From Theobroma cacao (taxonomy: Eukaryota > Streptophyta > Magnoliopsida > Malvales > Malvaceae), in assembly GCF_000208745.1 (NCBI RefSeq), contig NC_030855.1:11352561-11416560 (forward strand): a stretch of 64,000 nt of DNA, written 5' to 3'. Shown here in pieces: positions 25,581-38,073 of this stretch (its first letter is position 1; each line of letters begins with the position of its first letter). Under the pieces are notes generated by a model. It was given only the letters and a program-made list of their open reading frames with translations. It had not been told where the DNA came from and made no database searches. The position numbers and the translations under genes were made by a program.

Positions 25581-26405
25581 TTAAGAACTCTTTCTTAAGG
25601 AAAGTTGCATACCTTGAGATAACACCTTTTGCTCAATGGGATTATAAAAGTAATATCCATGTGTTTCTTTAGGATATCCCACAAATTTACATTTATCTGA
25701 TCTTACTTCTAGCTTATCAGACATTGTATGCTTCACATAAGCAGTACATCCCCAAATCCTAGCATAAGACAAGTTAGGTCTTTTCCCACTCCATATCTCA
25801 TATGGTGTCTTATTAATTGATTTGGTAGGAACCTGATTTAGTATGCGAGCAACAGTTTCTAGGGCATTTCCCCAAAAAGATATAGAAAGATCTACACGAC
25901 TCATCATGGATCAAACCATGTCCAATAATGTTCGATTTCTTCTCTCAAACACCCCATTGTGCTGTGGAGTCCCTAGAGGAGTCCATTGTACGAGAATCCC
26001 ATTCTCTTTCAGAATATCCTGAAACTCTTAGCTAAGATATTCTCCTCCTCGATCAGATCTAAGAGTGAGAATACTCTTCCTAGTTTGTTTCTCAACCTCC
26101 GCTCTATATTCTTTGAACTTGTCAAAGGATTCAAATTTATATTTCATCAAATAGACATAACCATAGCGAGAATGGTCATCTGTGAAGGTGATGAAGTAGG
26201 AGTATCCTCCTCTAGCACTAGTATTCATAGGATCACATACATCCGAATGTACAAGTCCTAATAACACCCCAGCTCGTTCACTCTTCTTAGTGAAAGGTGA
26301 CTTGGTCATCTTACCAAGGAGACAACACTCACATGTTCCATAAGATTCATAATTAAGTGGATCGATGTAACCTTGTTTGTGTAACTTGGTTAAGCGAGTC
26401 TCATT
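25581..26405 (-). pseudogene. Old copia integrase
   Basis: The segment 26405-26028 holds the end of the zinc (GAG-pre-integrase) domain, CECCLLGKMTKSPF, then VHSDVCDPM with the first catalytic Asp, FITFTDDHSRYGYVYL, and LRSDRGGEYLS with the second. After a stop, the 25990-25581 region has NGVFERRNR with the catalytic Glu, then FWGNALETVARILNQVP, KTPYEIWSGKRPNLSY, and a C-terminal KCKFVGYPKETHGYYFYNP. The frame is cut at 26405 by the Sirevirus; the upstream half continues at 39148. An ATG at 26447 that seems to open the frame is Sirevirus LTR sequence, not the copia start. Confidence 0.87.
26401..26405. repeat. Target duplication tcatt, left copy (Sirevirus)
   Basis: tcatt at 26401-26405 and at 39148-39152 exactly flank the TGTTGG...CCAACA ends of the Sirevirus. 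Confidence 0.93.
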
Positions 26406-27478
26406 TGTTGGCTCCATTAGTTTTTGATGATAATAAAACATTCTCATTTATTTATGTCTAATACCTTTACTTAAGTGTGCAGGAAAATTAATATATGAAA
26501 TTAATTAATTAACTCTTCAAAGAGTATATCAAAAGAAAAAGAGGGATAAAAATAACAAGATGCAACTGTCTAACAAGGAGGAAGCTTATTGGTGAAACAA
26601 GGAAGAATGTTGTTTGACCAAGTTTCAAATTGAAAGAATGGTGGGCTGAAGAGTTTGAGAAATAGAATCAACTTAGTCGACCAAGTCAATCGATTAGCTG
26701 CTCTTTATCAGAATCTGCAACCTGAAACAGAACCAATTTAGTTGACCAAGTTAGTCGACTAAGAGCTTTCTGTCTACAATTTGAACCAGAGCACTACAAG
26801 ACAGATTAACGGCTAGAACTCATCCTCAACTGTTTCCAACGGACATAAAACTACCAAACTACCATCAGAATTGCATCTCCAAGTATAAAAGGGTCTCCAA
26901 TAATTAGAAACAAGCTTTTTAGAAGCCTTGAATGAGATTTGAGCAATAGAGAGTTGAAAAACCAGAAAATCTTCACTACACTTGTCTGCACTTAAACACC
27001 TACTCTTTGCATTTGTATTTTGCACTCAATCTTGAACCAATCAGATCAACTAGTGATCATAGGTACTTTCTTTTACTACTTTCCTTGTATTCTTAGAGTG
27101 AGAAAGTCACTCTAAGGGGTTGTTCAAGCTTGGGATAACTTGATTGTTGTAGGTTGTGGTTGAGCCTTGGAAAACCACTTTGGGTTTTAGTTTAGCCCAT
27201 GAAAAACTAGTGTCAAAGGTTTTTCCTGAGCCTTGAAAAGCCATTGTAAAGCTTGGTGAAAGCTTATGAATTTCACCGAATCTTAGTGGATTCGTTAGGA
27301 AAATCCTTGGTTGGATAATCAAGGTAGTGGATGTAGGTCTTGGACCGAACCACTCTAAATTGCTGTGCATCTTGTACTCTATTTTTATTTTCTTAAGTTA
27401 TGGAAATTAGTTTCCAATATTGTTAAAAGCCAAATTGTGCTATTCACCCCCCCTTTAGCACATTTTTAGGGACCAACA
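26406..27478 (+). mobile_element. Sirevirus 5' LTR
   Basis: 1073 bp, TGTTGGCTCC...GGGACCAACA, with 6-bp inverted ends TGTTGG/CCAACA. Paired with 38074-39147 (1074 bp). In the first 60 bases I count about three differences between the two, so the insertion is not recent. It contains GTCGAC-centred palindromes (perfect TTAGTCGACTAA at 26751-26762) and a TATA box at 26884. It sits in the old copia integrase. Confidence 0.93.
26884..26891 (+). promoter_or_regulatory. TATA box of Sirevirus 5' LTR
   Basis: tataaaag in the context ccaagTATAAAAGGGTCTCC, conserved at 38552-38559 in the 3' LTR. It lies about 480 bp into the LTR, downstream of the palindrome cluster. Marks the likely U3/R boundary. Confidence 0.75.
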
Positions 27479-27480
27479 AT

Positions 27481-27492
27481 TGGTATCAGAGC
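27481..27492 (+). other. Sirevirus primer-binding site (tRNA-Met)
   Basis: tggtatcagagc two bases after the LTR end. This is the standard Ty1/copia PBS complementary to the 3' end of initiator tRNA-Met, and it is unmutated. Confidence 0.93.
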
Positions 27493-27536
27493 AGGTTCCT
27501 TGTTATTAAGGCTTAACATCCTTTGGGAGGATCTAA

Positions 27537-29129
27537 ATGGGTCAACAAAAATCCATAATTGCTGAGGGACAATCAACAAACAGACCACCTCTGTTTGATG
27601 GCTCTAATTACCCTTATTGGAGCACAAGAATGTCAATCTATATTAGGGCTATAGACTATGAAATGTGGGACGTCATAACTGATGGACCTTTTATGCCCTC
27701 AACCGTGAATGTAGTGACAAATGAGTTGATGCCCAAGCCAAGATCTAAATGGACTAAGGCTAAAACTAAGAAAGTTCAACTAAATTTTAAGGCCATCAAC
27801 ACATTACATTATGCCTTGATCCCCACTGAATTTAACAAAGTCTCAAGCAGTACAACAGCTAAACAAGTGTGGGAGAAACTTAGAATAATCCATGAAGGGA
27901 CTTCTTAAGTCAAGGAGTCCAAAATTGCCCTCTTAACACATAATTATGAAATGTTCAAAATGGAGCCTGGTGAAGACATCACCAGCATGTTTGATAGATT
28001 TACAAACATCACAAATAAATTGAGTCAGCTAGGCAAGGCTATTCCTGAACATGAATTAGTAAAAAGACTGCTTAGGGGTTTACCAAAAAACTGGAAGCCT
28101 AAAGTGACTGCCATTAGAGAGGCTAAAGATCTAAACATCATCACACTTGATGAGATTTGTGGTTCTCTTCTTACTCATGAGCTGAAGCTTAAGGAAGAAG
28201 AAGAAGAAGACCGAAGGGAAGCAAAGGAAAAGAAAAAGAGTATTGCGCTTAAAGCCAACATCCTTGAAGAAGAGTTGGAAGAGCTTTCCTGTGGTGATGA
28301 TGAAGAATTAGCTCTGGTTGCAAGAAAATTCAGAAAGCTAATAAGTAGAAGAAACCAAAGGCTAGCTAGAAGAGGTTTCAGGAAAGACCAAGGTGCCTTA
28401 TGGAAAAACAGAAATAAAATTGACTCCAACAAAAAGGAGCTCATCTGCTACGAGTGCAAGAAACCTGGTCACTTCAAGTCCGAATGCCCATTGGAAAAAG
28501 ATGAAACTCCCAAGAAAAATAAGAAATCCAAGAAAGCAATGGTGGCTACTGCATGGTCGGATAGTGACACTTCAAGCTCTAAAGCTGAAGATGAAAAATC
28601 TGAGAAAAGAGCCAATATTTGTTTAATGGCACAAGATGATTAAACAGAGGTATCCTCATCCCCCTGCAATAATTCTTTTGATGACTTGCAAGATGAGTAT
28701 GAATGCCTTTATGATGATTTTGAAGAGCTTTTTTCAAAATACAAATCATTAAAGAAAAAGGCTACATTACTTGAAAATGATTTGGATCAAATTAAACAAG
28801 AGTTTACTTTTGTTTTTGAGCAAAGAAATATTTTGCAAATTGAGTTAGAACACTCAAAAACAGACTTCGAGGTTTTAAAACAAGAACTGGAAAACAAGTC
28901 TAAAGCTTTGCAAATAACTCTTGATGAAAACACAGCTCTTAAAAGTTTGAAAAATGAATTTCCAAAAAGAGATGTGTACAAAAAGAAAGATTCTGCTAAT
29001 ACATCACTAAGATGCTACATTTGTAGTAAAATTGGTCATTTATCACATGACTATTTTAAGAAAAGAAAAGTGCAGAAAATTAAGAAAATCTGGGTTCCTA
29101 AGGGATCCTTTGTTGCAACTAACACTTAA
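27537..29129 (+). pseudogene. gag: Sirevirus gag
   Basis: One frame from ATG 27537 runs with in-frame stops at 27906, 28641 and 29127. It begins MGQQKSIIAEGQ then RPPLFDGSNYPYWSTRMSIY, the SIRE-type gag start (FDG.NY.YW). Next come VKRLLRGLPKNWKPKVTAI, a charged E/K-rich segment, and a perfect CX2CX4HX4C knuckle CYECKKPGHFKSEC at 28446-28487. A coiled-coil-like region (28686-28970, rich in E/L/K) precedes a second knuckle, CYICSKIGHLSHDY, whose last Cys is Tyr. Two knuckles separated by a long helical region are typical of Sirevirus gag. Starts 45 bases after the PBS. The first two stops are defects; the third may be near the natural gag-pol boundary. Confidence 0.9.
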
Positions 29130-32100
29130 GGATCCATCAAAGTATGGGTACCTATAAAGAAAAATTGAAATTCTATTTTGTAGGTTGAGCTGGACTTAAA
29201 GGAGACATGTTCAAGAGCTCAACTCAAGAAGAAACAGCCTTGGTACATGGACAGTGGCTGTTCACGACACTTGATAGGACATGAAATGCTGTTTGCTGAG
29301 CTGGATAAGAGAAAGGGAGGAACCGTATCCTTTGGAGATGATTCAAAAGGAAGAATCCATGGTATAGGTACTGTTGGTAAGAATTCCCAAACTCAAATTA
29401 GTCATGTGTTATTGGTTAAAGTCTTAAAGCATAATTTACTAAGTATTAGTCAATTATGTGATAAAGGACTTAAAGTATGTTTTGATTCAACTAAGTGTGA
29501 AGTAATAGATATGAGTACAAATAAAATCTCATTTATAGGAAAAAGATTGAAAAATATGTATGTAGTTTTTCTTAAAGATCTTGAAGTAAATAGTGAAGTA
29601 TGTCTTGTTGCAAATGCTAAAAATGATAGTTGGCTATGGCATAGGAGATTAGGACATGTTAGCTTGCATACCATGTCAAAATTAATTAAGAAAAATCTTG
29701 TTACTAGACTGCCGGAGTTAAAATTTGAAAATTATAGAATATGTGATGCTTGCCAACTAGGAAAACAAGTTAAAACATCTTTCAAGTCTAAGAAGACTGT
29801 TTCAACATCTAGACCTCTTGAATTGCTTCATATTGATCTATTTGGTCCAATAAGCACAACTAGTTTAAGAGGAAAATCTTATGGCTTTGTAATAGTTGAT
29901 GACTATTCTAGATATACTTGGGTTTATTTTCTTGCTCATAAGAATGATGCTTTATCAGCCTTCTTAAGTCATTGTACGAAATTAGAAAATGAAAAAGGAC
30001 TAGCCATAGTTAGCATAAGGAGTGATCATGGAGGAGAATTTGAAAATGATGAGTTTGAAAAATTTTATAATGAAAACGGGTTGAAACACAATTTTTCTGC
30101 ACCTAGAACACCCCAGCAAAATGGAGTTGTAGAGAGGAAAAATCGAACCCCAAAAGAAATGGCTAGGACTATGCTATGTGAGAATAACCTACCTAAATAT
30201 CTTTGGCCTGAGGCAGTAAATACAACAGCTTATATTCTTAATAGAGTCTCAATAAGACCTTTGATTTCAAGGACTCCATATGAACTTTACAAAGGAAGGA
30301 AACCAAATATTTCTCACCTTAGGAGTTTTGGTTGCAAGTGCTTTGTATTGAACAATGGAAAACAACCCCTAGGGAAGTTTGATGCAAAGAGTGATGAAGC
30401 AATATTTTTAAGATATGCATTAAAGTCAAAGGCCTATAGAGTTTTTAACAAAAAGACCTTAACCGTTGAAGAATCAATTCATGTAGTTTTTGATGAGTCA
30501 AATCCTTTACAAAAAGAAGTTCATGATGATGTAGAAATCCTAGAAAAACAAATGGAGGAAATGAGTTTAGAAAAAAGCAAAAATAATGAAGAAAGCTCAC
30601 CTAGAAGAGAAAATGAAACTCCACCTCTAATAAATCTACAAAGAGCAGAAAATCTGCATGATGATCTACCAAGGAGTTGGAGATTTATAAGAGATCACCC
30701 ACAAGACCAAATAATAGGTGACATTTCACAAGGAGTTAAAACTGGGAAAGCAACTAGAGAAACTTATGAGTTTTCAGCTTTTATATCTCAAGTTGAACCT
30801 AAAAACTTTGAAGAAGCTGAAAAGGAGGAAAGTTGGATAATGGTCATGCAAGAAGAACTTGATCAATTCACAAGGAGTCGTGTATGGTCATTGGTACCTA
30901 GACCTTCAAATCACCCTATTGTTGGTACAAAATGGGTATTTAGAAATAAGGTAGATGAGCAAAGAAATGTAGTTAGAAATAAAGCTAGGCTAGTTGCAAA
31001 AGGATAAAACCTAGAGGAAGGAATATATTATGATGAAACCTTTGCTCCCGTTGATAGGATTGAAGCCGTAAGGTTGTTGCTAGCTCTTGCATGTTTCATG
31101 AATTTTAAATTGTTCTAAATGGATGTAAAAAGTGCATTCTTAAGTGGATTAATTCAAGAGGAAGTATATGTAGAACAACCACTTGGTTTTGAAGACTTTG
31201 AAAAATCTGATCATGTTTTCAAACTTCATAAAGCTTTGTATGGATTGAAACAAGCTCCTAGAGCTTGATATGAGAGGCTTTCAAAATTTATAGTTGAAAA
31301 AGGGTATGATAGAGGCAGCATCGATACTACATTGTTCATTAAGAGATATCTAAATGATTTAATTGTGCAAATATATGTGGATGACATTGTATTTGGTGCA
31401 ACTAATGAGGCTTTACGCAAGAACTTTGCTAAGGAAATGCAGGGTGAATTTGAGATGAGCATGATGGGAGAGTTGAGGTACTTCCTTGGTTTTCAAATTA
31501 AATAAAGTGAGGAAAGAATCTTCATCAACTAAGAAAGATACACTCAAGATATGCTCAAGAAATTCGATATGCTGAAACTGAAATCAATTTCCACACCAAT
31601 GAGTCCATCCACAAACTCGACTTAGATGAAAAAGGTAAGGATGTAGATCAAATGCTCTATAGAGATATGATCGGCTCTTTTCTCTATTTAACAGCAAGTA
31701 GACCAGATATTCAGTTTAGTGTGTGCTTGTGCGCTAGATTTCAGTCACAGCCTAAAGAAACACACCTAACAGCTGTTAAAAGAATTTTTAGATACCTCAT
31801 AGACATTCAAGGACTAGGAATATGGTATTCTAGAGACTCAACTCTTAGCTTAGTTGGATATTCAGATGCTGACTTTGCTGGCAGCAGAACTGACGAGAAA
31901 AGCACTAGTGGAACATGCCAATTTTTAGGAAGCATGCTTGTGTCTTGGTCCAGCAAGAAGCAAAATTCAGTAGCTTTGTCAATAGCCGAAGCAGAGTATG
32001 TATCACTAGGTAGCTGTTGTGCACAAATTCTTTAGATCAAGCAACAATTAAAAGACTATGGAATAACTATGCATAACGTACTAATATACTGTGATAACAC

Positions 32101-32323
32101 AAGTGCAATCAATATATCAAAAAACCCAGTGCAACACTCTAGGACAAAGCACATTGAAATTAAACACCATTTTATTAGAGACCATGTAGTGAAAAATGAT
32201 ATTAAAATAGAATTTGTGAACACTTTACATCAATTAGCAGACATTTTTACCAAACCTCTGAATAAAGATAGATTCTGTGAGATTAAAAGAAATTTAGGGA
32301 TGATTAGTATGAAGGAATTATAG
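29130..32323 (+). pseudogene. pol: Sirevirus pol: PR, IN, RT, RNase H
   Basis: The same frame as gag up to about 31600. The open stretch 29247-31007 (586 codons) includes protease WYMDSGCSRHLIG with the catalytic DSG, the zinc domain HRRLGHVSLHTMS...CDACQLGK, and the integrase triad in LLHIDLFGPI, SIRSDHGGEFEN and NGVVERKNR, all retained. RT follows with [34 protein letters not shown] and box YVDD at 31374-31385. Stops at 31005, 31116, 31266, 31503 and 31530, and a frameshift near 31610, break it. RNase H (31652-32323) has GYSDADFAGSRTDEKST, IAEAEYVSL, a stop at 32033, and LIYCDNTSAINI, ending with ADIFTKPLNKDRF. The best-preserved coding region in the window. Confidence 0.93.
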
Positions 32324-32717
32324 GAAAACCTTTGGCTCTCACATAAGAACAGAGTGCATTCAGTCGACTAAGGAAATCTTAGTCAACTAAAAGTGGTCTG
32401 ACAGCATTAAATAATAAGACTTAGTCAGTTTAGAGAAAGAGGAGTAAAATGAGGTAAAAATATTATCGGATGCAAAGAGAAAGAAGAAATACTGCCAAAG
32501 GTAAATAACCAAAATTTTAAAGGGAATTTTGAAATTATAAAGAATGAAAGTAGGGCGGCACTTAAGGGAAGGTGAACAATTTTTCTAAGAAATAACTGTT
32601 GACAACCTATCCTCTTCTCTCCCCTGAAACCCATTGCTCTAAAAACAAAACCCAAATTTTCCTGTTTGCCTCTGAAACTGACTCAAACCCTAACCATTAA
32701 AAATTTTTGGAATCAAA

Positions 32718-32997
32718 ATGGCAAGAACATCTCAGAGTAAAGAGATACCAGAAAAGAAGAAAGGGAAAAGGCCAATGGAAGAAGGAATAGGAATAGAAAG
32801 TCTAAAAAAGAAATGGAAAATCATGCCTGCTTTAGTGAAAGAAATATTAGAGAAATTAAGAGAAAAGAAGTACAAAATTGACAAAAAGAAAGATATAGAA
32901 TCCTCACTCCACAAAGGTATTAGTTCTTCTTCTTCGAAGTTCAGGAATAAGTTGCATGAATATAGGTTCAAAATTATTGAGCATGCACCAATCTCCT
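32718..32997 (+). pseudogene. Sirevirus post-pol ORF, 5' part (cut by family B copy 3)
   Basis: ATG 32718 opens a lysine-rich N-terminus (MARTSQSKEIPEKKKGKRPM) about 390 bp after pol. It continues to 32997, where family-B copy 3 enters. The same frame resumes right of the insertion at 35580. The Lys/Arg-rich start could be a nuclear-localisation type segment, though that is speculative. Extra ORFs in this place are a feature of some Sireviruses (often called env-like). I see no signal peptide or transmembrane helix in this part. Confidence 0.7.
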
Positions 32998-35574
32998 TGT
33001 CATGACCCAAATTTCGGGTCATGACCGACGCATGGGCCCAATGGACGTAGTCCACTAAGCCCAAGCAAGCCTATTAATCTGACGTGTTCATCATTCCATC
33101 ATAAACTACTAAGTCACATTTCATAACTTAGGATCAAAATAATATCAAACATTTGCCAACTCATACTGGCATACCAAACAAGTGTATATACACTATCTAC
33201 AACATGTATCTTAATAATTTACATTAGGTTTGTCTATACACAACAAAAGAATACTTGACTTTCAGCGGAGGGACTCGAACAAATGTATAGCTATTGAATA
33301 CCAAGACACCTACCAAAAGATGGATACAAGTCTACAAGGACTCCTCGTCCTAGTTACCTCGTGATCTGAAAACATGAAGTTGAAAACGGTGAGTATAAAC
33401 CCAGTGAGTGAACAAGGAAGGGAACAAGCAACAATAAGGGAGAATTTAAAATCATGATGCACTTGTTTCAAAACAATGCAATTTAGTTCCATTCATATTA
33501 ATAACCCCTCATCAAGCCCTTAAATGATTAATCATTTGAAAATCATGAACCCATACATAACGAACCATTTGAAGAATGAAAGCTTCAATGATACGCAAGC
33601 AAGTCAAATACGACAACGAATCTTCGCTGCAGCGGAAAGGTATTCTCGCTACAGCTACGTTGGGGTTTCTCAATTGGCCAAGGGTTTCTCACTAAACCTC
33701 ATTTTAAACTTAACTCATTTAGTCCTTAATGTCGAAAGTCCATGCTCAGATTTGGTAGCAAAGGAGTGAAAAATAGGGTAGCAATTAGACAAGATAGGAG
33801 ACAAAACAGAAAGTTTTTCACTGCAGCAAGATTGAATCATCTGCAGCGAAATTATAACTCAGAAACAAAAAGTTTCTTGCTACAGCGAGAATGAATTTCG
33901 CTGTAGCGAGAAGCTACAGTTTCATTCTCGCTGCAGCGAAAATGCATTCTTGCTGTAGCAAGTTTTCGATCAGTCTATCCCTCCAAACCTGAGAGTTTCT
34001 CGCTGTAGCGAAAATGATTCTCGCTGCAGCGAGAAATAAGGCACCAATGAAAAATTTACCTTTCTTCCCAAAGAAAAACCACCTTGCTGAAATGTCCAAA
34101 CCAACATGAAACGCATAACAATTTTCCACAGTTTCACATGCATTACAACCATATACCATTACTCATTAATTTCCTATATCACACATATTTACATATGTAT
34201 ACGCATAACCATCATCATTATCATCACCAGCTCATGCGCACTCCCTACTCGCACATGGCTGAGTCATCATCGGGTTATGCGCACTCCCTACTTGCACATA
34301 ACCGGGTCATCCTCGGCTTATGCGCACTCCCTACTCGCATATAGCCGAGTCAATGTCATTACACAACAATATATTCATATATATATATATATATCAACAT
34401 AATGTGGTAGTGCATGAATCAATAATAGTCACATGTCACAACATAAACCATTTCTCAAGAGCCTGTTCCCAAGGCACTCATTTTTAAGAAAAGTTGTATA
34501 AAATCATTCAAACACTTTGTACAAAACAGTCACATTCCCAAAATAGTTTTGATAGGCAGTCCACTCACCGGTATATTGTTGAGCCTTTAGCTGACTCTAA
34601 TTCCCCTAATGATCCAATTGGGATGATAGGGCTTCGTTAGAACCTAGAATCACATTAGCATCAGTAATAGGTCAATTCACATACTATAAACCTAAAGCTA
34701 TCTCTTAGCTAGCTTTCAATTGCCACTTTAAATGGCTATTTATGTTCACTATTTAAATCACTATAAAATGAATGAACATCCTCAATAATAAAATAGCTCT
34801 TAATCTAAATTACTACAATTATTCACAGCTAAAAATCAAGCTTGGTTCATTAGTCACCCTAGGGTTCCTTTGTAGTTGAATTCTCTTCCCATAGCTTCCA
34901 AACAAATGGGGTAATTCTCTTTTTCTCTCTCTAAGATGCCCAACTAGTGAGAGAAAGTATGGAAATAAGATTTTTCAAGGGTTTTAAGGAGAGAGAGTGA
35001 AAGAATACAAGAGTTCTAGTCATAAGGGCACAAAGGTATGAAAACTAGAGTTAGAGAGAGAAAATCATGCAAACTCTATATTAAGCTTCCATAGAGGTTG
35101 GAAGCAACGTGAAAGAGTAGAAGGAGGAAGAAGAAGGAGCTGTTGGAAAATGAGAGAAGAAGCTGCTGGAAGAAAGTATTTATAGCCAATCTTATCCATT
35201 CCACTTAAATTACCAAAATGCCCCTCCACCAATTAACTTACTCTCCTTTAACCCTTTATGAAATCTTTTTACTCTTTTAACATCGGGACAAGGTCCATAA
35301 TGGTCTAGACATACTCGAGTTCATGAAAACTTAAAATTTTAACCCGAGGTGAAAAATGACCATTTTGCCCCTACCGTGAAAATCATCAAAATTTTTGTTT
35401 CCTTTTCATTTTACCCCTAATTTCATCATCCATTTATGCCTTAGGCCTACTTAGGCCATAATATTGTTAAAAATCTTACTTTTATGGGCTTACTAAGGAA
35501 ATGACGAAATTACCCTTGATCAGGGATATCGCGTATACTTCCCTTTACGAGTCTATAAAGGTCAAGGTCTCACA
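32998..35574 (-). mobile_element. Family B solo LTR copy 3
   Basis: The plus strand reads tgtcatgaccc (32998) to ggtctcaca (35574), so on the minus strand TGTGAGACC...GGGTCATGACA, 2577 bp. Flanks are ctcct and ctctt, a 5-bp duplication with one transition. It lies within the Sirevirus post-pol ORF. It holds the intron-like segment on the minus strand (34857-34644), the densest palindrome set (33620-34040, perfect at 34019-34034), minisatellite units (34240-34345) and a minus-strand TATAAATA near 35190. Confidence 0.88.
33620..34040. repeat. Palindrome cluster in family B copy 3
   Basis: About ten copies of the CTCGCTGCAGCGAG palindrome in 420 bp with irregular spacing, most with one or two changes (for example ttcgctgtagcgagaa and ttcttgctacagcgag) and one perfect TCTCGCTGCAGCGAGA at 34019-34034. 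Spacers are unrelated and uneven, so this is neither a CRISPR nor a tandem satellite. Confidence 0.85.
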
Positions 35575-35579
35575 CTCTT

Positions 35580-37258
35580 GTTGCAAATTTATTGATTGGA
35601 AGAGTTTTGATGAAAATGTAGAATTCTAGACTAGTTTATCTGAGTACTTTGATGAATTGAAACTAAAAGGTTACAGCACCTTTAAGAATAGGTCTTTTAG
35701 TGCATGTCTGGTCAAAGAGTTCTATTCTGGGATTGCTTTGAAAGGAAAGGACTTAGTTGATTTTGATGATTATGTCGAAGATGGTTTAAATATATATTTG
35801 AATGGAAAAGAATTTGTTGTGACTGCTGAAGATTTAGGAAACCTACTAAAAATAGAATGTGAATAAGGTGAGTATGAGTTCCCTGAAAAATATGATCCAT
35901 CCTTATTGTCGGAGATCATCACCTGGAGAAAGGAAAAATACTCCTCAAAAAGCAATTCGGGTTTGATTTTTACCCCTCAGATTAGAATTTTACACTATTT
36001 TATAGCAATGAATATTCAGGGTAGAAGTGGAAGTCTTAGTTATATCAGCCTCCAAGACCTTTGGCTGATGGAACATGCCTTCAACGGGGTATATCTGAAT
36101 CTGGGAAGATATATGATTGAAAAAAATGAGAAGTGCCTGCAAACTTGACAAGGTTAATCTGTCGTATGGGAATGTCATTACATCCCTTGTGCAGAAGAAA
36201 GGAATATGGGCAAAGAGGTATGATATGGACTTGGTAAAAACAAGAGATCAAGCTATTTATTATCTGAGCTTGGTTAAAATGGGGTATATACTCGATGGGG
36301 AAAGGTTCATTAAGAACCCCAAGATTGGTCCAAGAAAAGAACACAACCTACTTGCTCAACTTGAAGGAACCTTTTCCAAATTCTCAAATGAAGTAATTTT
36401 CAACTTGCTCATGAGGATTGATGGAAAGCTGACTGACCAAGGAGAAAAGCTATAGAAAATTGAAGAGAGAATCACTGAGTTAGAAAACAAGCTGAAGGAG
36501 AAGGAAAGCATTCCATTTGAACTTGTGGCTGCAGACAACTCTACAACATTTAGCACTGCACCAGCACAACAAGGTGCTGAAGGTTCAGCTAAGTCAGTAG
36601 AAAAATCTGCTCCTCATGATGGAAATTATGGCATTCAAGCTGAAAGTTCTACCTACAAATCTGCTAGTCCTGTTCTGCAGACTGAAGACTCTCACCAAGG
36701 GGATGATCAGCCAGCCAAAACACCCTTTCTTGAACTTCAAAGCAAAAATGAATCAGAACAAAGGACTAAAGTGGTTGGTTTAGAAATAGAGGAACATTAG
36801 TCCTCTCCTCCAAATTCAGAGGAGGTTTTCATTATGGATGTCTTCCACCAAATGGTTAAGGAGGGACAAGTTGAAAAAGACACTGCCAGGACAGAAACTC
36901 AAAAAGATGGTAGAGATGCAGGAAAAGGAAAGAAACCTGCATCAGCTCCTAAAGTAAAGACAAAATTCGGGAAAGAAAAAGCCACTACAGCATTATCAAC
37001 TAAGGCAAAACCACCAACCAAGGGAAAGAAGACTATGGCCACCAAGACAGGTTTTCTCAAGAGAAGAAAGTCTTCCAGGTTGGTAGAGAAATCCAGACCA
37101 ATTTCATCCTCTTCTCTTCAGAGTCCAATCCCTGTCTCAAACAAGTCCTCACTAGAACATTCCCCTAGATAGTCATCATCTCTTTAAGAGCCCTCTCCTT
37201 TTGCTCTAAACCCTTTTTATGACACTGAATTCTCACCCTCTGACACATCAGATGAATA
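35580..37258 (+). pseudogene. Sirevirus post-pol ORF, 3' part
   Basis: Continues the frame opened at 32718. Segments: LVKEFYSGIALKGKDLVDFD (about 35710) and FVVTAEDLGNLLKIECE; then LTPQIRI-like FTPQIRILHYFIAMN, LQDLWLMEHAFNGVYLNLGR, and VNLSYGNVITSLVQKKGI. A coiled-coil-like stretch follows (ERITELENKLKEKES, about 36465-36510), then a low-complexity Ser/Thr/Lys-rich tail to about 37258. Stops near 35628, 35864, 36453 and 36798 and shifts near 36120 break it. The order resembles the 'putative plant transposon protein' domain that I recall from plant retroelement annotations. Its role is unknown; it is often called env-like only because of its position. Confidence 0.7.
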
Positions 37259-38058
37259 AGAGCCCCTTCCTTTGATGCTGACAAAAAGGGGGAGTAGAAT
37301 GGGTTTAGGAACCAGAGAATAAATTTAAAAAAAAATGTTAGGGTGGAGGAACCAAGAACCTAGGAAAGAAAAGAAAGCAGAATCAGGAGCAGAAACTTAG
37401 AAAAATAAGAGATAGGAAGCAAAGTTATCCAAGGGGAATTTTGAAATACCTTTTTATTAACTGCTATTTGTGCCATGGTGGCACTTGAACACTTAAGTTT
37501 AATTTTGTTGTTTATATAGTTGTGTGTGAAAAGTGAATGCTGAAATGTTTATGTTGTTTAACTGCTACAAATTGAAGTCTGCTGATATTTTGTTATCTTC
37601 GTATTTTTACTGTCATGAACAAAATCTACTGACGCTAAGCTGACATTGATTTACAAGCTGATAAATGATTTTCAATATGGCATTGAGAATAACTTCTGTT
37701 TATAAATAGATATAGATGTTGTGTATTGAATGTCAATTGAATTATGAAGGGAATAGATAAAATCTAATGACTATATGCTGTTGACAGAACTTTGCTGAAT
37801 TCCTTATGAAAAATCTGTCAACATTCATTACTGTAAATCATTCCCGATTTTTGCACATGTATATACACATATATAGTCTAAGTGTATAATGTCATTCTCT
37901 CTATATGACAAGAATAAAATCTGCTAGAATAAAGTAAGCAAAATATGCACACACTAAGGGGGAGCATATACTTAGGGGGAGCAATCCTCATTTTTTGCAG
38001 AAAACTAAAAAGACTGAAAAGACACTATGTTGTTAATCAAGGAATGTTTTGTCATCAT
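37259..38058 (+). other. Sirevirus 3' non-coding region with extra polypurine tracts
   Basis: No protein. Three purine tracts resembling the PPT occur upstream of the real one: AAAAAGGGGGAG (37283-37294), AAGGGGGAG (37956-37964) and AGGGGGAG (37974-37981). Multiple PPT-like tracts before the 3' LTR are a reported hallmark of Sireviruses. Confidence 0.75.
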
Positions 38059-38073
38059 AAAAAAAGGGGAGAT
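38059..38073 (+). other. Sirevirus polypurine tract
   Basis: aaaaaaaggggagat directly before the 3' LTR start TGTTGG. Confidence 0.9.

Noticed and set aside
28175..28444. Minus-strand serine-rich frame opposite Sirevirus gag
   Set aside because: Shadow of the E/K-rich gag coding strand.
33620..34040. CRISPR-like alternation of a short palindromic repeat and spacers
   Set aside because: Plant nuclear context, irregular spacing, variable repeats and no cas genes; it is a motif cluster inside an LTR.
33914..34159. Peptides with recurring SLQRE or AAARN-type repeats
   Set aside because: Translation of the TCTCGCTGCAGCGAGA palindromes in different frames (also 45164-45442 and 50564-50779), not proteins.
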